Below, piece after piece: positions 25,500 through 35,152 of a stretch of DNA of 64,000 bases. Within the stretch, counting starts at the first letter, position 1; each line of letters starts with the position of its first letter. Origin of the DNA: Amnibacterium flavum (GTDB lineage Bacteria > Actinomycetota > Actinomycetes > Actinomycetales > Microbacteriaceae); the NCBI RefSeq assembly GCF_003097495.1, contig NZ_QEOP01000002.1:1302001-1366000 (forward strand), given 5' to 3'. Below the pieces are notes generated by a model. The model made no database searches. It had not been told where the DNA came from and was given only the letters and a program-made list of their open reading frames with translations. The translations under genes and the position numbers were made by a program.

Positions 25500-26759
25500 T
25501 CAGCTCGCGAGTCGGATCACGGTTCCGAGGAGGGTGTCGGCTCCTCGAACCACGTCGGGCCACGGGGTGTGCTCGGCGGGGCTGTGGCTGCGGCCGCCGG
25601 TGCTCGGAACGAAGATCATCCCGGTCGGAGCGAGCGTGGCCAGATTCTGCGAATCGTGGCCGGCACCCGAGGCGATGTCGACGCTCGAGTAGCCGAGCTG
25701 TTCCGCGCTGGCCCGGATCGCGTCCCGGACCTCCGAGTGCAGCGGCGCCGCGGGAACGATGTCCTCCCAGTGCGTCTCGACTCGCGAGCCGTGACGGGAG
25801 GCGACCTCGTCGGCGACAGCGGCGATCAGAGCCTCGAGCTCACGGGCGTTGTCGGTCGAGGGATCGCGGTAGTCGACGACGACCTCCGCCGCTTCGGCGA
25901 TCACATTGGATCCTCCGGGCTCGGCGCGCACGATGCCCGTCGTCACGACCGCCGCCGGACCGACCCGCGGCGCGAGAGCCGGGAGGAGAGTGATGAACTC
26001 GGCCGCGGCGACCACGGAGTCGCGCCGTCCGATCATGGGCGTGGTGCCCGCGTGGTCGGCCTGCCCCGTGAAGCGGACCGCGCCACCGCCGATGGCGACG
26101 ATCCCGGTGACGACGCCGATCTGGATGCCCTGCCGCTCCAGCAGCGGCCCCTGCTCGATGTGCAGCTCGACGGTCGCGTGGAGAGCCCCGGGGGCGAGTC
26201 GAACCTCGGCCGCAGCGTCGAGGTCCCCGCCGGACGCGGCGAAGGTGTCGGCGAACCGGTCGCCGTCTCGCCCGACGAGGTTCGACAGCTCGGCGACGCT
26301 GAACCCCCGCGTGAGAGCACTCGAACCGAAGAGGTGGGCGTAATTGCCCTCCTCGTCGGTGTAGACGACCGCGCGGACGGGACGGGCGAGCGGCACGCGC
26401 TCCTCGTGCAGACGACGAAGGCACTCGATGGCGGCGAGCGATCCCAGCGGCCCGTCGAACCGGCCGCCGTTGGGCACCGCATCGATGTGGGACCCCGTCC
26501 AGACCGGCGCCTGATCAGCTAGTCCGGCTTCGAGGTCGGGCGATGACACGACGATGTTGCCGATGCCGTCGACCGCAACCTCGAGGCCTGCCTCCTCGCA
26601 GCGCGCGATGAGCCATTGCCGGGCGGCGAGGTCGGCGGCGGAGAACGAGGTGCGATCGATCCCTCCCGCCTCGTTGACACCGAACTCGGCGAGACGCTCG
26701 AGGTCGGCGACCAGCCGGTCCCCGTCGACCGTGAGACCTCGTTCGCCGCCGTCCGTCAC
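25500..26759 (-). CDS. M20 hydantoinase/carbamoylase-family amidase
   Basis: 419 residues, same family as the hut-linked enzyme at 13049 but clearly distinct. Metal-binding motifs are GSHIDAVPNGGRFDGPLG, YTDEEGNYAHLFGS, HIEQGPLLE and ASGAGHDSQNLA. These enzymes cleave N-carbamoyl, N-formyl or ureido amino acids; the dimerisation domain lies in the middle third. The start overlaps the DUF1028 stop (ATGA). In this unit it probably removes an N-substituent from an imported or hydrolysed amino-acid derivative; substrate unknown. Confidence 0.9.
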   Translation of the reverse strand: MTDGGERGLTVDGDRLVADLERLAEFGVNEAGGIDRTSFSAADLAARQWLIARCEEAGLEVAVDGIGNIVVSSPDLEAGLADQAPVWTGSHIDAVPNGGRFDGPLGSLAAIECLRRLHEERVPLARPVRAVVYTDEEGNYAHLFGSSALTRGFSVAELSNLVGRDGDRFADTFAASGGDLDAAAEVRLAPGALHATVELHIEQGPLLERQGIQIGVVTGIVAIGGGAVRFTGQADHAGTTPMIGRRDSVVAAAEFITLLPALAPRVGPAAVVTTGIVRAEPGGSNVIAEAAEVVVDYRDPSTDNARELEALIAAVADEVASRHGSRVETHWEDIVPAAPLHSEVRDAIRASAEQLGYSSVDIASGAGHDSQNLATLAPTGMIFVPSTGGRSHSPAEHTPWPDVVRGADTLLGTVIRLAS

Positions 26760-27679
26760 TTCGACACCAGAGCTGCCACCTTCTCGGGAGCGATGAAGCC
26801 CGCCGCGGCGACCGAGTCGAGGTAGGGCCGCCAGTGCGGCCCCCTCTCAAAGACCTCCGCGAAGAGCGCAGCGGACTCGGCGTCGCGGTCGGCGCGACCG
26901 AGCAGCACGGCCTTCCAGAAGGACGCCTCGAGGTTGTCGCCCAGGATCGCGCGAGCGGAATCCAGAGCGTCGAGTGCTCCGCCGAGCTCCTCGTCGCTGA
27001 CGTCCTCGTACTCGCCGAGCATGAGGCGCGGCGCGAACATCACGTCGCCCAGAGCATCGAAGGCCCCGCTGACCTCGGCCAACCGGGTGATCTCCGTCAC
27101 GGGATCGGGATGGTCGTCGACGCGCAGATCGAGAAGGGTCTCCTCCCAGGCGTTGCCTCCGCGGTTGCCCGACACGATCTTGAGCACGGCCGACTGCGAC
27201 CCGCGAGCGTCGCCGCCCGCATCCTCGCCGGCCCGGAGTGCGAGCAGGAGCCGCTTCGCGAACGGCTCACCCGCGCTGCTCTCGTACGCCTCGAGCATCG
27301 ACCGGTAGACGTCGTGGGAGGCGAGCATGTTGCCCTGCACCGAGACCTGGTCGCCCGAGAGCGCACCGGCCGACTGCACGCACTTGGCGCCGGTGAAGTT
27401 CGCGACGGTGCCGTCTGGTCCGATGATCGCGAGCTGGCGCACGTCGGGTGCGTCGTCGCCGTCGATCAGCGAGGACAGCGCGTCCTGCGGCGCGATGCCC
27501 TCGCGCAGCAGATCGAGACCGCGGGGACCGAACCCGACGTTGACGAATGCCTGGGTGGCGATGACGCCGACGCCCGGCTCGAGCCAGCCGACGAGACGCC
27601 CGACTCCGAAGAAGTGCGTCTCGCAGGCGATGCCGAATGCACCGGTCTCGGGGTCTCGGGCGATGATTGAGAAGGTCAC
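26756..27679 (-). CDS. DUF1028 family protein
   Basis: 307 residues. The N-terminal half is DUF1028 (MTFSIIARDPETGAFGIACE, with GVGVIATQAFVNVGFGPRG), thought to be Ntn-hydrolase-like in fold; the C-terminal ~90 residues look like a helical peptidoglycan-binding or TPR-like extension found in many members. The family is repeatedly found beside hydantoinases, M20 amidases and peptide transporters, but no reaction is proven. GTG 27679 overlaps the upstream stop by four bases. Cytosolic, no signal peptide. Confidence 0.88.
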   Translation of the reverse strand: MTFSIIARDPETGAFGIACETHFFGVGRLVGWLEPGVGVIATQAFVNVGFGPRGLDLLREGIAPQDALSSLIDGDDAPDVRQLAIIGPDGTVANFTGAKCVQSAGALSGDQVSVQGNMLASHDVYRSMLEAYESSAGEPFAKRLLLALRAGEDAGGDARGSQSAVLKIVSGNRGGNAWEETLLDLRVDDHPDPVTEITRLAEVSGAFDALGDVMFAPRLMLGEYEDVSDEELGGALDALDSARAILGDNLEASFWKAVLLGRADRDAESAALFAEVFERGPHWRPYLDSVAAAGFIAPEKVAALVSK

Positions 27680-28926
27680 GCCGCCACCTCGTTCCGTGCG
27701 CCGACTGCCGCCGCCTGCGACTGGAGAGAACTGCGGTGGATCACGCCGTCCTTCGCCACGAGCAGGATGCTGCGCAGCGCGGTGATGTCGGCGACGGGGT
27801 CGCCGTCGACGACGATGATGTCGGCCGCCTTGCCCACCTCGAGGGTGCCGGTCAGCTCCGACAGGCCGGCGTTGACCGCGCCGTCGCGAGTGGCGGACAG
27901 CAGGGTGCGCGCGGAGGTGAGCCCGATCGACACCATCTGCACCATCTCCTCGACGAGTCCGTCGTGCGGGTTGTACGGAGTGCCCGCGTCGGTTCCGGCG
28001 GCGATGTTCATGCCCGCCTCGACCGCTGCGCGGAACATCGCGGTGCTGCGGTCGGCCTCCGTCTTCGCCTTGTCGACGATCCAGGTCGGGATCCCGCCGC
28101 TCTCCCCCTCGGAGACGATGCCGTGCACCGCCGAGAGGGTGGGCACGAGGTAGGTTCCCCTCTCGATGGCGAGCGCGAACAGCTCGGCGTCGAGGTGGAA
28201 TCCGTGTTCGATGGTGTCGACACCGGCGAGGATCGCGTTCTCGATGCCGTCGCGGCCGATCGCATGGGTCGAGACCCTGCGCCCGGCGTGATGCGCCTCC
28301 TGCACGATGGTCTCGAGCTCCTCGCGGAGCAGTGCGGTCTGCGTCGGCTTGACACCCGAGGTCAGCACTCCCCCGGTCGCCATCGCCTTGATGAAACCCG
28401 CGCCTTGTTTGAGCTGACCGCGGACCGCGGTCCGGACCGCGTCGACGCCGTCGGCCTCGACACCCATGAAGTAGCCGTGGCCGCCGGTCATCGTGATGAC
28501 CCGCCCTGCCGCCACGACGCGGGGACCGGCGACGACGCCCGCCTCGATGGCACGACCGAGGTCGATCACCACGTTGTCGGCTGCGCCGCAGTCCTTCACG
28601 GTCGTGATGCCGGCGTCGAGCGTGACGAGCGCGTTGGCGACGGCACGATAGGCGGCCGTCGCCGTGGAGTCGTCGCGCACCTGGGCGGCGAGGTCGGCGG
28701 CACCGTCGTTCGCGAGGTGCACGTGGGCGTTGATGAGACCGGGCATGACCGTGCGTCCGCCGGCGTCGATGACGACGTCAGCCGCGGGAGCGTCCGCGTC
28801 GGGGCCGATCCAGGCGATGATCCCGTCGTCGACGAGGACCGAGTCGCCGCCGGCACCGATCGATCCGTCGGTGGCGTCGAAGACGACGGCGTTCTTGAGC
28901 AGCCAGCGGCCCTTGGGGCCGGTCAT
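27676..28926 (-). CDS. amidohydrolase (imidazolonepropionase/prolidase-like)
   Basis: 416 residues, metal-dependent amidohydrolase superfamily. Metal ligands are His68 and His70 in MPGLINAHVH, a Lys in FIKAMATGG (probable carboxylated bridge), THAIGRDG and EHGF histidines, and the Asp in AGTDAGTPYNPHDG. The closest characterised relatives by pattern are Xaa-Pro and other dipeptidases of the Sgx9260/Sgx9355 type, which cleave dipeptides or N-acyl amino acids; annotation as 'imidazolonepropionase-like' is common but not supported by HutI motifs. Four-base overlaps on both sides. Confidence 0.88.
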   Translation of the reverse strand: MTGPKGRWLLKNAVVFDATDGSIGAGGDSVLVDDGIIAWIGPDADAPAADVVIDAGGRTVMPGLINAHVHLANDGAADLAAQVRDDSTATAAYRAVANALVTLDAGITTVKDCGAADNVVIDLGRAIEAGVVAGPRVVAAGRVITMTGGHGYFMGVEADGVDAVRTAVRGQLKQGAGFIKAMATGGVLTSGVKPTQTALLREELETIVQEAHHAGRRVSTHAIGRDGIENAILAGVDTIEHGFHLDAELFALAIERGTYLVPTLSAVHGIVSEGESGGIPTWIVDKAKTEADRSTAMFRAAVEAGMNIAAGTDAGTPYNPHDGLVEEMVQMVSIGLTSARTLLSATRDGAVNAGLSELTGTLEVGKAADIIVVDGDPVADITALRSILLVAKDGVIHRSSLQSQAAAVGARNEVAA

Positions 28927-29780
28927 GACTGGATGAACTTCGACACGACGTCGAGGTACGCCTGCTCCTCTTCGCGGGCGAACGGCTCGTGGCCGCTGTC
29001 CTCGAAGAGCACGAACTCGGAGTTCGGGATGGCATCGGCGATGCGGCGACCCTGGCTCGGCGGGGTCACCCAGTCGTACTCGCTCGACATCACGAGTGTG
29101 GGAACCTCGATGGTCGGCAGACCGGGGAACGGGTTGTATTTGGGGATCTCGTTGGCCATCATGTAGCCCGACACCTCGAACTTGCCGTTGCTGCGCACCG
29201 ACAGCTGATCCAGCACCTCCTGGTCGGGGTGGCGGAAGTACAGCGGGTAGCACTTCTTCCACCACGCCTCGTACTCCTCCTGGCTCGAGATCTTGCCCTC
29301 GAACAGCTCGCGGAAGACGACCTTCTGCTCCGGCGTGGCGATGCGCTCGGCGATGGCCTGCGCCTCCTCCCAGAAGCTGTAATCGGGAGCCGTGTGCGAC
29401 AGGATCAGCTTCTCGAGCGACTGCGGGTGACGCAGCGCGAAGACCTGGCCCACGAATCCGCCGTAGGAGTGCCCGAGGAAGATGATCTTGCCGAGACCCA
29501 GGTGGTGGCGGAGCGCCTCGACGTCGTCGGCCATCTGCTCGATCGTGTAGGTCTCGAGGGGTGCCTCGGAAGAATTGCCGGTTCCGCGGTGGTCGAGGTA
29601 GACGACCTGCGCGATCTCGCCCAGCGGGTCGAGCCACGGACGGAAGTAGCTGTGGTCGGCACCCGGTCCACCGTGGTGGATGAAGAGGACGGGCTTGTCC
29701 CTGTCTCCCGCGAAGTCGACGGTCTTGCCGGACGAGATCACGTCGAAGTAGAGGTCGACGCCGTTGACGTGCGCGTACAT
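28923..29780 (-). CDS. alpha/beta hydrolase, proline-iminopeptidase-like
   Basis: 285 residues. Oxyanion-hole motif HHGGPGADH (35-43), nucleophile elbow GHSYGG (Ser105) and C-terminal catalytic DSGHEPF histidine are typical of the S33 proline iminopeptidase group. Cytosolic, no signal peptide. A strong AAGGAG six bases before ATG 29780. In a peptide-import operon it would release the N-terminal residue, or cleave an amide or lactone, of the imported molecule. Confidence 0.9.
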   Translation of the reverse strand: MYAHVNGVDLYFDVISSGKTVDFAGDRDKPVLFIHHGGPGADHSYFRPWLDPLGEIAQVVYLDHRGTGNSSEAPLETYTIEQMADDVEALRHHLGLGKIIFLGHSYGGFVGQVFALRHPQSLEKLILSHTAPDYSFWEEAQAIAERIATPEQKVVFRELFEGKISSQEEYEAWWKKCYPLYFRHPDQEVLDQLSVRSNGKFEVSGYMMANEIPKYNPFPGLPTIEVPTLVMSSEYDWVTPPSQGRRIADAIPNSEFVLFEDSGHEPFAREEEQAYLDVVSKFIQS

Positions 29781-29832
29781 GGTGCTCCTTATGTTGCGGT
29801 TGTGGTGAGGAGAGGGCGGGCGGCGCGGAGGC

Positions 29833-30678
29833 CTAACCCGCGATCACGGAGTCGTAGGCGGATGGATCGGTGAGGAAACGGCCGTCGGGATCGGGGACGC
29901 TTCCGACGAGCAGGCGGGTGTACGGGTCGGCGGGAGCGGCCAGCAACGAGATGGGCCCCTGCTCGACGACCTTCCCGTAGCGCATGACCGTGATGTCGTC
30001 GCACATGCGGGCCGCTACACCGAGGTTGTGGGTGATGAAGACGCAGCCGAAGCCGAGCTCCTTCTGCAGCCGGTCGAGCAGCCCGAGCACCTCGAACTGG
30101 ATCGACGCATCGAGTGCCGAGGTGACCTCGTCGGCGATGAGGAGGGTCGGCTGGACGGCGATCGCGCGAGCGATCGCGACGCGCTGACGCATTCCTCCCG
30201 AGAACTCGTGCGGGTACCGGTTCACCGCGGACGCGTCGAGGGAGACGAGCTCGAGCAGTTCGACGATGCGGTCGCGGTAGGTGGACTCCCGGCCGCCCTT
30301 CGGGGCGAGAGCCTCGCGGAGCGTGCGTCCGATCGTCATCCGCGGGTCGAGCGACGCGTACGGATCCTGCGGGATCATCTGGACGGACCGGCGCAGAGCC
30401 TGCCGCTGCGCGGACTTCGCGCGGCCGACGTCGACGCCGCCGACCTCGACGGTTCCGGCGCTCGCTCCGAGCGTGCCGATGATGACCTTGGCGAGAGTCG
30501 ACTTGCCCGAACCGGACTCGCCGACGACGCCCATCGTGCGCCCCTTGCCGAGGGTGAGCGACACGTCGTCGAGCACGAGAGGAGCGCGGCGGCCGAATCC
30601 GTAGCTGGCGGACAGCCCCGTCACGGAGAGGATCGGCTGGTCGACGGTGCCCGTCGAGGTCGGGGTCGAGGTGGTCAT
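29833..30678 (-). CDS. dipeptide/oligopeptide ABC transporter ATPase (DppF type)
   Basis: 281 residues: [60 protein letters not shown] and ITHNLGVAA. The QDPYxSLxP motif and the C-terminal PYTRLLVGSVPDPD tail mark the peptide/nickel family. Walker B has EVTSALD, a usual variant. It overlaps the fused permease-ATPase gene by four bases; together the two ATPase domains power the importer. Confidence 0.92.
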   Translation of the reverse strand: MTTSTPTSTGTVDQPILSVTGLSASYGFGRRAPLVLDDVSLTLGKGRTMGVVGESGSGKSTLAKVIIGTLGASAGTVEVGGVDVGRAKSAQRQALRRSVQMIPQDPYASLDPRMTIGRTLREALAPKGGRESTYRDRIVELLELVSLDASAVNRYPHEFSGGMRQRVAIARAIAVQPTLLIADEVTSALDASIQFEVLGLLDRLQKELGFGCVFITHNLGVAARMCDDITVMRYGKVVEQGPISLLAAPADPYTRLLVGSVPDPDGRFLTDPSAYDSVIAG

Positions 30679-32456
30679 GCCGGGCTCCCTCCGTTCGCGT
30701 TCGCGCGGTACACGGCGCCTTCGAGCGCGGTGCTCGCCGACGCGGCGAGAAGCTTCTCGGTGTACGGCTGGGTGACCTCGCGGTCGCGCAGCTGCGCGGC
30801 CGTGAGGTGCTCGATGATCTCGCCGCGGTACATGACGTAGACCCGGTCGCACATGGCGGCGATGACGTCGATGTCGTGCGAGATCAGGAGGACCGCCATG
30901 TCGTGGTCGCGGTTGATCTGCTTGATGAGCCGCAGCACGTCGGCCTGCACCGTCACGTCGAGAGCCGTGGTCGGCTCGTCGGCGATGAGGAGCTTCGGGG
31001 TCGTGATGAGCGCCATCGCGATCATCGCGCGCTGCCGCATTCCGCCGGACAGTTCGTGCGGGTACTGCCTCATGCGGAGCTCGGGTTCTGTCACTCGCGC
31101 CTCGCGCAGCTTCTGGATGGCGAGCCGCTCCGCCTCCTGCTTCGGCACCTTCTTGTGCACCCGGATCGACTCGGTGAGCTGCGCCCCGAGCTTGCGAGCG
31201 GGGTTGAAGCACGACGAGGGGTCCTGGAAGACGATGCCGAGATCGAGCGCCAGAGCGGTCGGAGGGACGCTGCTCGAGCTCAGGGCGTGCGAGGCGACGT
31301 CGAGCGAGGCGGCGTCCCAGGCGAGTTCGGGCGGCAGCAGCTGAGCCGCGGTCATAGCGGTGATGCTCTTGCCCGATCCGGATTCGCCGACCAGGCCGAC
31401 GATCTCTCCGGCGCCGACGGTCAGCGAGATGCCGCGCACCAGCTGCGCCCCCTCGCCGCTCTGACCGACCTGGACGCGCAGGTCGCGGACATCGAGTGCG
31501 GGAGCACGCCCGGCCGCGGTGGCGGCGGCGAGCGTCGAGGCGGCGTTGATCTCCACCGGCACGGCGGGAGCGGCGGCACGGACGACCTTGCGGGCGCGCG
31601 GCTGGATGCGACGCGGCTCGCTGAGGGCGACGAAGCCGTCGCCGATGAGGCTGGCCGAGAGGCCGGTGAGCACGATGGCCAGCGACGGTGCGATCGCTCC
31701 GCTCGGGTTCTGGTAGATGTCGCGCAGGCCGCTGGCGAGCAGCTGTCCCCAGTCGATGGCGGGCGGCTGGACGCCGAGACCGATGAAGCTGAGTCCCGAC
31801 ATCGTAATGATCGAGGTCGACAGGCACACCGAGGTGAGCACGAGCACCGGCGAGGCGATGTTCGGGATCACGTGTCGGAACAGCACCGTGGGGCCAGGGA
31901 CGCCGAGCAGGTGCGCGGTGACGACGAAGTCCTTCGCCCCGACCGAGCTGGCCAGGTTGTTCGTGAGGCGGGCGAACTGCGGGGAGAACGCGATGCCGAT
32001 CGCGATGACGACGGTGACCTCGTTGGGTCGGAAGATCGCGGTGACGGCGAGGGCGACGATGATGGGCGGCAGAGCGAGCCACAGATCGATGGCACGGGCG
32101 CCGAACCAGCGCACCCGGTTACCGGAGACCACGAGGAGGGCCCCGATGAGCCCACCGAGAACGACGGCGATTCCGGTGGCGATGACGCCCATGATCAGAG
32201 TCAGGCGGGTGGCGACGAGGGTTCGGATGAGCACGTCGCGACCCTGCGAGTCGGTTCCGAACCAGTGCTCGGCCGAGGGCCCGGTGCGGAGATCGCCCGA
32301 GCCGGCTTCGGCGGCGCTGCCCCAGATCATCGGCGCGACGATCGCGAGCAGGAGGATGAAGCCCAGTCCGACGAGTCCGATGACGAGCGAGACCGGGTAG
32401 CGCTTGCCCGCCCGGAGCGGCGCCGCAGCCGGCGGCGTGAGGGTGCCAGCGGTCAT
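30675..32456 (-). CDS. fused dipeptide ABC permease-ATPase (DppC-DppD)
   Basis: 593 residues. Residues 1 to about 285 form a DppC permease (six helices, HWFGTDSQGRDVLIRTLVAT near the start, the coupling loop AHLLGVPGPTVLFRHVIPNI). A linker rich in Ala and Pro follows, then a DppD ATPase from about 325 on (GESGSGKSIT, FQDPSSCFNPARKLG, LSGGMRQRAMIAMAL, LLIADEPTTALD). In most bacteria these are separate genes; the reading frame here is continuous and both halves look complete. ATG 32456 overlaps the DppB stop. Confidence 0.92.
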   Translation of the reverse strand: MTAGTLTPPAAAPLRAGKRYPVSLVIGLVGLGFILLLAIVAPMIWGSAAEAGSGDLRTGPSAEHWFGTDSQGRDVLIRTLVATRLTLIMGVIATGIAVVLGGLIGALLVVSGNRVRWFGARAIDLWLALPPIIVALAVTAIFRPNEVTVVIAIGIAFSPQFARLTNNLASSVGAKDFVVTAHLLGVPGPTVLFRHVIPNIASPVLVLTSVCLSTSIITMSGLSFIGLGVQPPAIDWGQLLASGLRDIYQNPSGAIAPSLAIVLTGLSASLIGDGFVALSEPRRIQPRARKVVRAAAPAVPVEINAASTLAAATAAGRAPALDVRDLRVQVGQSGEGAQLVRGISLTVGAGEIVGLVGESGSGKSITAMTAAQLLPPELAWDAASLDVASHALSSSSVPPTALALDLGIVFQDPSSCFNPARKLGAQLTESIRVHKKVPKQEAERLAIQKLREARVTEPELRMRQYPHELSGGMRQRAMIAMALITTPKLLIADEPTTALDVTVQADVLRLIKQINRDHDMAVLLISHDIDVIAAMCDRVYVMYRGEIIEHLTAAQLRDREVTQPYTEKLLAASASTALEGAVYRANANGGSPA

Positions 32457-33484
32457 GAGCCCATCCGCCCTTTCTGGAGAACGCGCGGATCGAGGATCCC
32501 GAGGAGGATGTCGATCGCGAGGTTGACGAGGGCGGCGAGCAGTCCGAGCGTCAGGATGATGCCCTGGATGGCCGGATAGTCGCTCGAGAGGATGGACTCG
32601 ACGATCTGCGTGCCGAGACCGGGGATGTTGAAGACGTATTCGACGATGACGGTGCCGCCGAGGAGGGCGACGAGGATGATGCCGCCGATCGTCAGCGCGC
32701 TGGTGGCGACGTTGGGGAGCACGTGGCCGACGAGGAGCCGGCCGGTCGAGATGCGCTTGCTGCGCGCCGTGGCGATGTACTCCTGGCCGAGGATCGCCCG
32801 CGTCTCCCCTCGCACGACCCGGGAGATCGCGGCGGCGGGGGCGAGCCCGACCGCGATCGCGGGGAGGATGAAGCCGTTGAACCCGACGCCGCCCTGAGCG
32901 GGCAGCCAGCCGAGGCTGAGGGCGAAGACGATGACCAGGATGGTTCCGGTGATGTATTCGGGAATCGCGCCCGCGAGACCTGCGACGACGTTGTAGATGC
33001 CCGATCCGACCTTGGCGCCGCCGCGCCGCTCCGCGAAGGCGATGGCGATGCCGAGCGGGAACCCGACGAGGAGGACGACCAGCAGACCGCCGAACGCGAC
33101 GGCTGCGGTGATGGGGAGGCGCTGGCCGATCATGTCGACGATCGGCTGCTGCGTGACGAAGGAGTTCCCCAGGTCGCCCTGCAGGAGTGCCACGACGTAG
33201 TCGAGGGCCTGCACCGGGAACGGGTTGTTCAGGCCGAGTCGCTCGCGGACCAGTTCGACCTGCTCCTGCGTCGCGGTGACCCCGACGATGTTGCGCGCCG
33301 GGTCGCCGGGTACGAACTGGACGAGCAGGAACGTGATCACGAGCAGGGCGATCACGATGCCGACCAGGCCGCCGAGGCGGCGGAGCAGGTAGCTGACCCA
33401 CTGCCGGGCTGCGTCCCGGGAGGCTCGCGAGGGCCCGGTCGAGGGCGAGGAGGTGGCGGGTGAGGCCACGCTGTCGGTGCTCAT
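32453..33484 (-). CDS. dipeptide ABC transporter permease (DppB type)
   Basis: 343 residues. A polar Ser/Ala-rich leader, then membrane helices with the DppB features: LLVQFVPGDPARNIVG, DLGNSFVTQQPIVDMI, and the coupling loop EYIATARSKRISTGRLLVGHVLPN. It pairs with the DppC half of the next gene to form the translocation pore. Starts 42 bases after the binding-protein stop and overlaps the fused gene by four bases. Confidence 0.93.
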   Translation of the reverse strand: MSTDSVASPATSSPSTGPSRASRDAARQWVSYLLRRLGGLVGIVIALLVITFLLVQFVPGDPARNIVGVTATQEQVELVRERLGLNNPFPVQALDYVVALLQGDLGNSFVTQQPIVDMIGQRLPITAAVAFGGLLVVLLVGFPLGIAIAFAERRGGAKVGSGIYNVVAGLAGAIPEYITGTILVIVFALSLGWLPAQGGVGFNGFILPAIAVGLAPAAAISRVVRGETRAILGQEYIATARSKRISTGRLLVGHVLPNVATSALTIGGIILVALLGGTVIVEYVFNIPGLGTQIVESILSSDYPAIQGIILTLGLLAALVNLAIDILLGILDPRVLQKGRMGS

Positions 33485-33526
33485 TCAGATTCCTCTTCTC
33501 GACCGGGCCCTGCGGGTGGTGGGGTG

Positions 33527-35101
33527 CTACTCCGCGATGCGGATGGTGCCGGCCCGGACGAAGCCCTTGGAGACCATGGCGGTCACTCCGGGGGCGAACG
33601 TGACCGTGGCGGGTGCCGTGGCGAGCGGCAGCACGTCGGTGTTCTCGAGCATCAGGCGGTTGTAGTCGGCCAGCGCGGCGCAGCTCTCATCGCCGGTCGT
33701 CTCGCGAGCGATCTGCAGGGCGGCGTCCGCCTCGGGGTTCACCACGGCGGACAAATTCTGCCCGTTCGGCGGGACCGGCCCGGTGAAGAAGTTCGCACCC
33801 GAGAGCAGGTTCGACGAGGTGTTGGCGAAGACCAGGATGGTGACGTCCCAGTTGTTCAGCGGAGTGAACAGACCTGACACCCACTGCTGGTTGTTCAGGT
33901 TCTCGAACGCGACGTTCGCGCCGGCCTCCTGCAGTGCGGACTGCACGTAGGCGTTTCCGTCTCCACCGGCGAGCAGCGTCGTTCCGTTCACCGCGAGGTC
34001 GAGACCCGACAGGACCTCGGAGGCTGCGTCGACGTCGTACTCGGGCATGTAGTCGCTGGCCGATTCGTCGTAGCACTGGTAGGACGGCTCACCGAGGTTG
34101 GTGATGAGCGTGCCGGCGCCGTAGCTCTGCACGTCGTTGAGGCGCTCACGATCGATCGCCTGGGCGATCGCGAGGCGGACGGCCGGGTCGGCGGTGGGGC
34201 GGCCCTCGGTGTGGTTGAACATGAGGAAGGTGTCGGACTGCTGCGAGACGGTGCTCGTCCAGCCCTCCTGCTCCGTCACGCGGTTCCAGGCGTCGGTCGT
34301 GTAGGCCGAGATCTGCATCGCACCGGTGGTCTGGAGGTTCGCGCGGGTGTTCTCGTCCTCGGTCACCTGCATGATGAGAGTCGCAGGACGGGCGCCGTCG
34401 GTCGGGATGCCCGCGAACTCGGGGCCCCAGTCGTAGTCCTCGCGCTGCTTGAAGGTGTAGCTCGCGCCGGCGGTCTGGGTGTCGGCGACGAAGCCGCCCG
34501 TTCCGTTGGATCCGGTGGTCAGCGTGCTCGGGTCGTCCGTGCCCGCCGAGCAGACGATGCCGGTGTAGGCGACGGTGAGGCCGGACAGCAGACCCGAGAA
34601 CGGCGATCCGAGCGTGACGGTGACCGTCTGACCGTCGGCCGTGGCGGTCGCCGTGTTGCCGGCGCCGATCACGTTCGACACGAAGGGAGCCGCGGTGTCG
34701 GGGTTGAAGAAGCGATTGAGCGAGTTGGCGACGACGTCTCCGGTGAGCTCTTCGCCGTCGGAGCAGGTCACGCCGTCCCGGATGGTGAAGACGCCCTCGG
34801 TCGCGGTGACGTCCCAGTCGGTGGCGAGACCCGCGACGTACGAACCGTCCTCGTCGAGCGCGACGAGGGTGTCGTACATCGACCAGATCACGACGGCGTC
34901 CTGGAAGGAGGCGCCGAGAGCGGGGTCGTAGGAGGTGACGGGGCCGTCGAGCTCCATCGTCAGGGAGTCGGCGCTGGTCGAGCCGGAACCCCCTGATGCG
35001 TTTCCTCCGGAGCACGCAGTCAGGGCGATCAGGGCGGCGGCGCCGATGGCGACCGCGGCCATGCCGCGACGACGTCGCAGCGGATTGGGCTGTGTGGGCA
35101 T
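33527..35101 (-). CDS. dipeptide-type ABC transporter substrate-binding lipoprotein
   Basis: 524 residues, SBP_bac_5 family. The signal peptide starts with the basic LRRRRG, then AAVAIGAAALIALTACSGG with the lipidated Cys. The mature protein has the family pattern (SYDPALGASFQDAVVIWSMYDTL near the N-terminus, and the FxxxR/GP-type middle). It captures peptides or related amphoteric compounds outside the cell. GAAGGAA lies six bases before ATG 35101. First gene of the unit that ends with HutD. Confidence 0.92.
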   Translation of the reverse strand: MPTQPNPLRRRRGMAAVAIGAAALIALTACSGGNASGGSGSTSADSLTMELDGPVTSYDPALGASFQDAVVIWSMYDTLVALDEDGSYVAGLATDWDVTATEGVFTIRDGVTCSDGEELTGDVVANSLNRFFNPDTAAPFVSNVIGAGNTATATADGQTVTVTLGSPFSGLLSGLTVAYTGIVCSAGTDDPSTLTTGSNGTGGFVADTQTAGASYTFKQREDYDWGPEFAGIPTDGARPATLIMQVTEDENTRANLQTTGAMQISAYTTDAWNRVTEQEGWTSTVSQQSDTFLMFNHTEGRPTADPAVRLAIAQAIDRERLNDVQSYGAGTLITNLGEPSYQCYDESASDYMPEYDVDAASEVLSGLDLAVNGTTLLAGGDGNAYVQSALQEAGANVAFENLNNQQWVSGLFTPLNNWDVTILVFANTSSNLLSGANFFTGPVPPNGQNLSAVVNPEADAALQIARETTGDESCAALADYNRLMLENTDVLPLATAPATVTFAPGVTAMVSKGFVRAGTIRIAE

Positions 35102-35152
35102 GGGGATTCCTTCGTTACGAGAGCCGGGGGCATGACGAGAACAGAACCGAGC

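Noticed and set aside
32457-33401. longer start for the fused Dpp permease-ATPase
   Set aside because: The extension is an Arg/Pro-rich read-through of the DppB gene in another frame; ATG 32456 overlaps the DppB stop in the normal way.
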